This document shows positions 5,078 through 5,432 of a DNA stretch of 5,432 nt, in pieces. Origin of the DNA: Candidatus Saccharimonadota bacterium (lineage in GTDB: Bacteria > Patescibacteriota > Saccharimonadia > Saccharimonadales > Saccharimonadaceae). The position numbers were made by a program, and so were the translations under genes. Position 1 is the stretch's first letter. Each line of letters opens with the position of its first letter. The notes below the pieces were generated by a model. That model searched no databases and was not told where the DNA came from. It worked only from the letters and a program-made list of their open reading frames with translations. The stretch spans positions 1 through 5,432 of the forward strand of contig JAGQNH010000052.1 in assembly GCA_020428185.1 (NCBI GenBank), in the 5' to 3' direction.

Positions 5078-5432
5078 TTACTTGAGAAGGGAGAACCGCA
5101 AATACTCTCGGCGTTCAGACGGTGTGGCGTCTCGCACACGCATAACACTCTTGAATCCGCGTGCTGGATGATTCCACAAATATGCAGCATCGGGAACCGA
5201 AAATACAGCACCTTGATCATCGATAGCCAGCGCTCTTCTCAGTGCACCCAACACCACATCTTTTGCTGCGTGACCTTGTGCATTATGAATTGCATCACTT
5301 GCCACGGCATCGACGAGCACAAGACTGTAGGTGTTGTCTTTGCAGTCCAAAAACGTATATACGCCGATTTTTCTTCTATCGCGGACAAATGACAATGCAC
5401 CCAAAGGCACAGAAACGATAGTCTTGGCGAAG
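5078..5432 (-). CDS. C-terminal part of an unrecognised gene (enters from the right edge)
   Basis: The frame is open from the window edge to a TAA at 5080-5078, giving 117 visible residues. The GTG at 5410 is not taken as the start because the frame continues upstream with coding-like residues (FAKTIVS) and no promoter or ribosome-binding site is seen there. I do not recognise a family. The visible part alternates strand-like stretches (IGVYTFLDC, YSLVLVDAVA, AVFSVP) with helical ones (AAKDVVLGALRRAL), suggesting a mixed alpha/beta domain, and ends in a basic tail (SERREYLRFSLLK). There are no membrane spans in the visible part. A strong terminator follows 36 nt after the stop. Confidence 0.72.
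   Translation of the reverse strand, partial: FAKTIVSVPLGALSFVRDRRKIGVYTFLDCKDNTYSLVLVDAVASDAIHNAQGHAAKDVVLGALRRALAIDDQGAVFSVPDAAYLWNHPARGFKSVMRVRDATPSERREYLRFSLLK

Noticed and set aside
5048..5392. 114-codon open frame on the plus strand
   Set aside because: It is antisense to the right-edge gene, has a Cys- and His-rich low-quality translation and starts inside the terminator region.

Overview
The window is a gene-dense bacterial stretch of moderate GC content. It holds seven full or nearly full protein genes and two genes cut by the window edges. No tRNA, rRNA, CRISPR array or insertion sequence is visible. The mix suggests a member of the candidate phyla radiation, possibly Saccharibacteria (TM7). 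The signs are short unlinked genes, several unrecognised proteins, a class F-like sortase, a carboxymuconolactone decarboxylase-like protein of actinobacterial flavour, and start codons placed directly at the transcription start. This placement is inference only, because no taxonomic marker gene is present.

Left part (1-2309), all on the minus strand. In order of transcription it carries a sortase, a TauE/SafE-type membrane permease, an unrecognised acidic helical protein, and the first six codons of a further gene at the left edge. The sortase has a strong promoter (TTGCAA-17-TATAAT) facing away from the middle of the window.

Middle part (2377-4344), on the plus strand. It carries an unrecognised 216-residue protein, an archaemetzincin-like zinc peptidase, and a second unrecognised helical protein. 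The peptidase is the most interesting gene here. It has an HExxHxxxxxH site followed by the Cys-x4-Cys-x-Met ... CxxC signature of archaemetzincins, but with altered spacing and Arg in place of the usual Gly.

Right part (4378-5432), on the minus strand. It carries a carboxymuconolactone decarboxylase-like protein, separated from the middle block by a hairpin terminator that can work in both directions, and the C-terminal part of an unrecognised gene that enters from the right edge.

The genes do not form an obvious pathway. Most have their own promoter, so they look like single-gene or two-gene units. The best candidate for a shared theme is transcript architecture: three genes have a -10 hexamer exactly 6 nt before ATG, which predicts leaderless mRNAs. 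Two unrecognised proteins (69-701 and 3778-4344) also share weak collinear motifs and may be distant relatives.
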